A stretch of DNA of 64,000 nucleotides, taken from positions 30,460,474 through 30,524,473 of the forward strand of contig NC_086380.1 in the NCBI RefSeq assembly GCF_036588685.1, written 5' to 3'. The stretch comes from Mytilus trossulus (Eukaryota > Mollusca > Bivalvia > Mytilida > Mytilidae). The position numbers and the translations under genes are program-made. The notes beneath the pieces were generated by a model. The model was not told the DNA's origin. It saw only the letters and a program-made list of their open reading frames with translations, and ran no database searches. Positions 59,291-64,000 of this stretch are shown piece by piece (the first letter of the stretch is position 1; the number at the start of each line of letters is the position of its first letter).

Positions 59291-60412
59291 CAGACTATTT
59301 CCTTTGTTCTTTAGAACAATCCTCAGTTGGAATTTAGGTTTCTTTTTCACTGGTTCATTCAAGTCATTTTCAAATCCATCCAAATTGCCATTCATGTCCG
59401 ATTTAGGTTTCTGTTTTCTGCTTTTCTTTGTTGTGACAGTTTTCATTTGTTTTACAGCGTTGTTGATCATCTGTAGAAAAATCTGGTCATGTTTTGCCGG
59501 ACTTGTCTGTTCAAGTAGTGTCTGTGTTTCGTCTTGTTCAAGCAATGCAAGTTTTGTGGATAATGACTGATGTGTGGATATCATTTTAAATTTTAATGCT
59601 TGCTTGTGAAAAGATCCCAGTATCAAAATCTGTGAATCTCCCTGATAATCATCGGTAACAGGTCCACTATACTTTAAAATAATTGCTTTACTTACAGTAA
59701 CATTTTTAAAATCTTTATCAGTAACCACCTTCTCGTGCATGACTTTGACCTTCTTACAAAACCTTTTTAGAATGTATTGACCAGGCTGTATTTTGTCGAT
59801 TAGAATACATATGACCTTGTTTGACTTTAACAGGACATAGGCAGGTTGATTTTGCTCAGATTCAAGTGAACTCTTCGAATCATTAAAATATGTTGGCATA
59901 TTTTCTGGTAATAATCGTTGATCACTGCCATCAGTCATTAAGATTTGAATATCAATCACCGTGGACGATGTTTTATTGGAACTTCCAGTAAGAACAGTCA
60001 GTCCTTGGCAATATCTTACAACAGATGGATAAAATTTTTTAGATGAAGGAACTGATTTGGAGTGTTGGCTGTGCTTGAATCTGAATCCGACGGTTCTGTA
60101 CTGACATTGTTAAACATGTCATCTTCAGATAGTTCTGTTGATAAAGAGATGACTGATGTCTGACTGTTTGTTTGGGAGATAGAGGTGGTAGATAAAGAAA
60201 TAACAGACTTTTGACTATCAGTGTATTCAGTCGAAGTGCATAACTCATGAGATGATTCTACTGACTGTACGGATGGTGTCTGGTTTTGAGACATTTTCTT
60301 TTCTGTTGGGTTCCCTGTCCCACTCATACTTTGGTCAACCGATGAGCTACTCTTCCCACTGACTGATGTTTTGGTCAGCTGTTGTTGATTTATTGAAAAA
60401 ACTGTAATTGTG
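59252..60412 (-). CDS. Unrecognised basic protein, two frames, possible broken gene
   Basis: The upstream frame (from an exon border near 60412 or 60380 to 60016) is Ser/Thr-rich with repeats ISLSTTSISQTN and VISLSTELSED. The downstream frame (about 60105 to the stop at 59252) contains VVRYCQGLTVLTG, LLPENMPTYFNDSK, QPAYVLLKSNKVICILIDKI and a Lys-rich tail with KKKPKF, likely nuclear. Composition and lack of stops over more than 230 codons suggest real coding DNA. The two frames differ by one base. Either a frameshift broke the gene or a 38-nt intron (60019-59982, GTAAGA to GGAAG, in phase) joins them. No ATG-containing first exon was found upstream. The family is not recognised. It lies antisense between two TLR genes. 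Confidence 0.5.
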
Positions 60413-61860
60413 CAAGTATTACACAAAAATCTCTTTTCTTAAATCAGCTGTCTGAGTTCTGAAAAATAAACACGATATTTGCAGAGATTATACATATGGT
60501 GCTACACTTTAATTTCATTGCGCCAAATATTCACTTGATATGTAATTTCTATTGAATAATGATGGTGAAACTATTTCTCTTATCGTCAGGACTGTGGAAT
60601 CATTTGAGTAATCATTTTAGAAACGTGGAAAACAAGAGAGAGTCTCAAACTATGACTAAACTAATATGTGGGAAACATTTTCTCTGTACAATTCATTTTA
60701 CTAGAGTGGCCAAACGTATGTATCTAGACCATGAAAATATGCTTTATCTTAAAAAAAACATTTTTTTATAATTTGCATCATATTTTCTCAAAATAATTTG
60801 CGTTTTAATAGCTGTTTCTATTTTCTCTGAGCAAGTATACATTATTATTTTAAGAGAGGTCATCTGAAGCCCGCCTGCTAGTGCAGGATTTTCTCTCTAA
60901 GTTTAAGATCGATTGGTGATCTTTGGCTGTTTACCGCTCTCTGTTCGGGTTGTTGTCTCTCTGACACATTCCTCGTTCCCATATTCAATTTCTATCATTT
61001 CGTTTTAAATTCGGGTTTCCTCGTCTGATATTTGTATGACGTATTTGAAATACAGTTCCACAACAGTACAAAATTATTTTAAATTTTGATGTTTGGTGGA
61101 AGTGGGACATAAGAAAACATTTTAGTAATAGTACGGGTTTGGTTTTATGGTACTTTATTTATTAAGTTCGGAATTTGAATTTACAAGGCCATATGTGCCC
61201 GCGTTGACGACGACGTGAAGTTGTTCACAAATTTTTACAGTTGATGCTACGTTCATTCGTTATATGTACTATATCATTTTGAATTGTTGAATTGGGTTTA
61301 CACAATTAAATAAAAAGTTGTATCGCAAAATAATATGAGAAAATATTGCGACCTATCAATGTTATTTCAATCTGTTTATAAATCCTAAATGTAGCCAATT
61401 GATTTAACATTTGAAATACTTTAAAAAAAAATTCGAACAAGGGAAAATCACTTGTTGATAAATACATCCTAGGCTTTTTGCATACTGTTTACAGGTGTTT
61501 TTTCTTCAATACATGATAATTATAGATATGAGAGAAAAATTCCACAAAAAGAGTCATTTTAAGTGTTCAAACATTTTTTTGTTGATTGTGACTATTTTTA
61601 TCCCACTTTAAATTGAATAATGATTTTTTTTATTTACTTCCGTGAGAAATATGTATTCTTCCAATTTTCTGTTATCTCAATTTCCTTATACAAAACATTT
61701 TAAGCCCAAAAAAAAATCACATTTGGAAATCTTTTATTTTAACTATCCTATATAAATATAACCGTCATGGAAATTCGATAATTATAGTTTTGCTACATCA
61801 GTCAAGTATACATTATGCTCATTTATGATCTCCTTCAATTCAAATTAATACTATAGTATT
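60413..61860. other. Intergenic DNA with short R1 fragment
   Basis: A minus R1 piece lies at 60935-60990 (GGTTGTTGTCTCTCTGACAC, CCTCGTTCCCATATTC). No supported gene; the frame 60559-60771 lacks signals. Confidence 0.5.
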
Positions 61861-61868
61861 AATGAATT

Positions 61869-61994
61869 GGTGTTTTTATAATGGCCCTGTTATATGTCCA
61901 AGGTCTGTAATAATGGTCGAAGAAGTATGTACAGACATCCGAGGCTATTATTACTGACCGAAGACAAATATAACAGGGCCATTATAAAAACACC
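61869..61994. mobile_element. Palindromic element, GGTGTTTTTATAATGGCCCT arms
   Basis: GGTGTTTTTATAATGGCCCT followed by GTTATAT on the left is the exact inverse of the right arm, 27 bp each, with a partially paired interior (GGTCTGTAATAATGG, CTATTATTACTGACC). Related words (CGGCCCTGTTTTTTCTG) recur at 62230-62290. Confidence 0.85.
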
Positions 61995-62752
61995 CATGTC
62001 TTAGTACATTTATTAACCAACTGAACAAAAGTGTATGTGTTGCTGATAACTTGATGTACTGTCTACTATTTTTGAAATTTATAGTCTATTTCAAAAATAT
62101 TGATCTCAAGAAAACCATTGCTTTGACGTATTTTACAGAATAAAATTATGATGACTTTTTTTTTCGAGCCGATCTGTTTTGAAAATCGGCGGCCGTGTTA
62201 AATTTTTATATTTGATAATAACACTGTTTTTCTGTAACGGCCCTGTTTTTTCTGTACTGGCCCAGCCGCCCTGTTTTTTTTTGTGTAATAGCCCTGTATT
62301 AATGTCCAGTTTGTCTGTATTAAACACAGATTTATAATCAACATTTATTTCTGCCAGTGATGTACTTAGTTGGTTAATAAAAGAAGTTAAAGTCCAATTT
62401 GAATGCAAAACGATCACACGGATACATATATGACATATATATACAATATAAAGTCAATATAAGAAAATCATATTTTTTATGAGGTTTATAGACTGGGCTT
62501 ACGAAAGGCAAGGTCACCAAACCATTCAACAGTTTTGAATTAAAGAAATATATACTTTCTGCCAGTTTATAATTGTTTTGTGTCATAGTGCTTTTTTGGC
62601 AAACCAAAGAAGTATGTTTAAAATAGCGGGTTTGGTTATAGAATTTCATTGTTAGAAAACTGTCAAATAAATATTTAAATTGAAATATAGGTTAGCAAGT
62701 GCATATCGAGTTGAAACATGCACGTAATTATCAAGAGATCAACTATAACAGG
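61995..62752. other. Intergenic DNA upstream of second TLR
   Basis: Contains a decayed repeat at 62130-62380 with GTAACGGCCCTG and GTACTGGCCCAG. Minus frames 62133-62417 and 62374-62649 are probably repeat-derived. Confidence 0.45.
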
Positions 62753-62765
62753 TATATAAAAAAAC
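62753..62765 (+). promoter_or_regulatory. TATA-like box upstream of second TLR
   Basis: TATATAAAAAAAC, 112 bp before the start codon at 62865; similar to the element at 52588 before the paralogue. Confidence 0.5.
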
Positions 62766-62864
62766 TGGAGAATCAAGGAAGTTTTTCAACATACTAATAT
62801 ACCGGGAAGTATTTTTTTGTTTCAGTGTCATTTTTTTTGTAATCTATCACTTTGAAGTTTGAAA

Positions 62865-64000
62865 ATGTCGAATTTAAAGTTTACCTATGTGTGCATTTTA
62901 CTTTGCTTAGCCGTTGTATGTAATGTTTTCTGCTGTGCGAAAGCAAAACCAAGTGGACTAAATGATGAATGCATGTGTACAAAAACAATAGCAACCTGCA
63001 CTGGTTTGAATTATATCCCGAAGCTACCACCAACAATTACTAAATTGATATTGAAAAATAACATTCTTACGGTGATCAATCGGAGTAGTTTTAGGAATAT
63101 TTCTTCGATCAACCTCAAGACATTGTGGTTAGAGAATAATTCAATGGAGATAATTCAAGATGATGCGTTTTATGATTTTAAAAATATTGCCGAGCTTAGA
63201 ATAATAACTGAGAAGTTATTAAACATTACATCGTTGAAATCTTCGTTTCAAAGTTTGACTATTGGAACTATTCGAAGTTTGTATTTAGAGAAAAATGATT
63301 GGTATGGACTTCCGAATGACATGTTTTATCATTTGGAAGGAGCTAAAATCGTTATGTCGCTTAAAAACAATCTGTTCCATAAACTAAATTCAAGTGTATT
63401 TCTACCAATAGCAAACCTAAGAAAATTGCAGGTTGAAGAAAACGAAATTGTGTATGTCAATTTTAACGGTCTTATGACAACTGGTTTTCTGGATTTATCA
63501 AATAATAATATATATGCAATACCCAATTTTTGTAATAGCAGCGATGAAACTTTTGTTCCGCAACTGAAATACTTGTCACTTGCATACAATGCTATAAGGA
63601 AAATTTCTAAAGAATCTTTTAAATGCCTGGATAATTTAAATTATCTAATAATGGATGGAAATCGTTTACGAAACTTGGATAATAATGTCTTCGCATTTCT
63701 AAATAATTTGATGAAACTTGTCATAGGTGATAATCAGCAATTGAAAAACATTGCTCCGTTTGCATTTAACAGTTCGTCATTGCAGATACTACATCTGTAC
63801 CGGAATAACTTTCGATATAGTAAGAAAAAATATAAGGAAGAACGATTTAATCCGCAAACGATTTTTCAAACTATACCAAATTTGAAAGAAGTGGATTTAT
63901 CTCATAACTATTTAAATGAGTATGCAATTGTACGAGAACTATTTGCATCAACACGGAATATTCATAAACTTACTTTAGCTTCGTCAGATATAACGACAAT
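62865..64000 (+). CDS. Toll-like receptor paralogue, cut by right edge
   Basis: Open from ATG 62865 to the end of the window (378 codons). A signal peptide (YVCILLCLAVVCNVFCC) is followed by an LRR cap ECMCTKTIATC and LRRs such as LKTLWLENNSMEIIQDDAFYD and LKYLSLAYNAIRKISKESF. It is collinear with the TLR at 52789 over its entire length, with shared blocks ISKLDLSNNN-type repeats and NSSSLQIL, and no frame break. The remaining LRRs, transmembrane helix and TIR should lie to the right. The same strand, about 10 kb spacing and lack of introns indicate tandem duplication. Whether it keeps a TIR domain cannot be seen. Confidence 0.92.
   Translation, partial: MSNLKFTYVCILLCLAVVCNVFCCAKAKPSGLNDECMCTKTIATCTGLNYIPKLPPTITKLILKNNILTVINRSSFRNISSINLKTLWLENNSMEIIQDDAFYDFKNIAELRIITEKLLNITSLKSSFQSLTIGTIRSLYLEKNDWYGLPNDMFYHLEGAKIVMSLKNNLFHKLNSSVFLPIANLRKLQVEENEIVYVNFNGLMTTGFLDLSNNNIYAIPNFCNSSDETFVPQLKYLSLAYNAIRKISKESFKCLDNLNYLIMDGNRLRNLDNNVFAFLNNLMKLVIGDNQQLKNIAPFAFNSSSLQILHLYRNNFRYSKKKYKEERFNPQTIFQTIPNLKEVDLSHNYLNEYAIVRELFASTRNIHKLTLASSDITT

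Noticed and set aside
62133..62417. 94-residue minus-strand frame as a possible first exon for the 59.2-60.4 kb gene
   Set aside because: Sequence is repeat-like (GGCCCTG words shared with the palindrome at 61869) and no donor in a useful phase was convincing.

Overview
The window looks like nuclear DNA of a bivalve mollusc, most likely a mytilid mussel. It is AT-rich and intron-rich, holds animal orthologues and expanded Toll-like receptors, and is packed with short non-autonomous repeats of the type that fill mussel introns. The species is inferred from style; no database was searched.

Left part (1-33.5 kb): two conserved genes lie head to head around a promoter region at about 15.1-16.4 kb. 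On the minus strand, nine exons (15124 down to 2174) give one continuous frame of 246 codons matching the N-terminus of ANKRD27 (VARP), an endosomal Rab21 exchange factor; the rest lies beyond the left edge, past a 2-kb tandem array. On the plus strand, 18 exons (16414-33513) give a complete 1001-residue BRE1-type E3 ligase (RNF20/RNF40), with N-terminal domain, long coiled coils and a C-terminal C3HC4 RING. The introns hold MITEs, SINEs, minisatellites and nested transposons, several within a few bases of splice donors.

Middle (33.5-52.6 kb): mostly repeats. There are two decayed copies of one reverse-transcriptase element (37.4-39.0 kb plus, 49.3-50.2 kb minus), a 1.2-kb minisatellite, and a purine/pyrimidine strand-switch tract. 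Among them is an apparently intact two-coding-exon minus-strand gene (40868-41676) for a 126-residue secreted, dibasic, four-cysteine precursor, with a TATA box, a candidate 5' noncoding exon and a polyadenylation signal. I do not recognise its family; it is the best candidate for something undescribed.

Right part (52.6-64 kb): two tandem single-exon Toll-like receptor paralogues. One is complete (52789-54924; LRR, transmembrane, TIR) and one is cut by the right edge (62865-64000). Between them lie a LINE remnant, repeats, and an unrecognised minus-strand coding region (59252-60412) whose stop codon sits in a 123-bp triplicated repeat.

Functionally the genes are an endosomal trafficking factor, a histone H2B ubiquitin ligase, innate immune receptors and a putative secreted peptide. 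Nothing suggests an operon-like relation beyond the shared promoter region of the first two.
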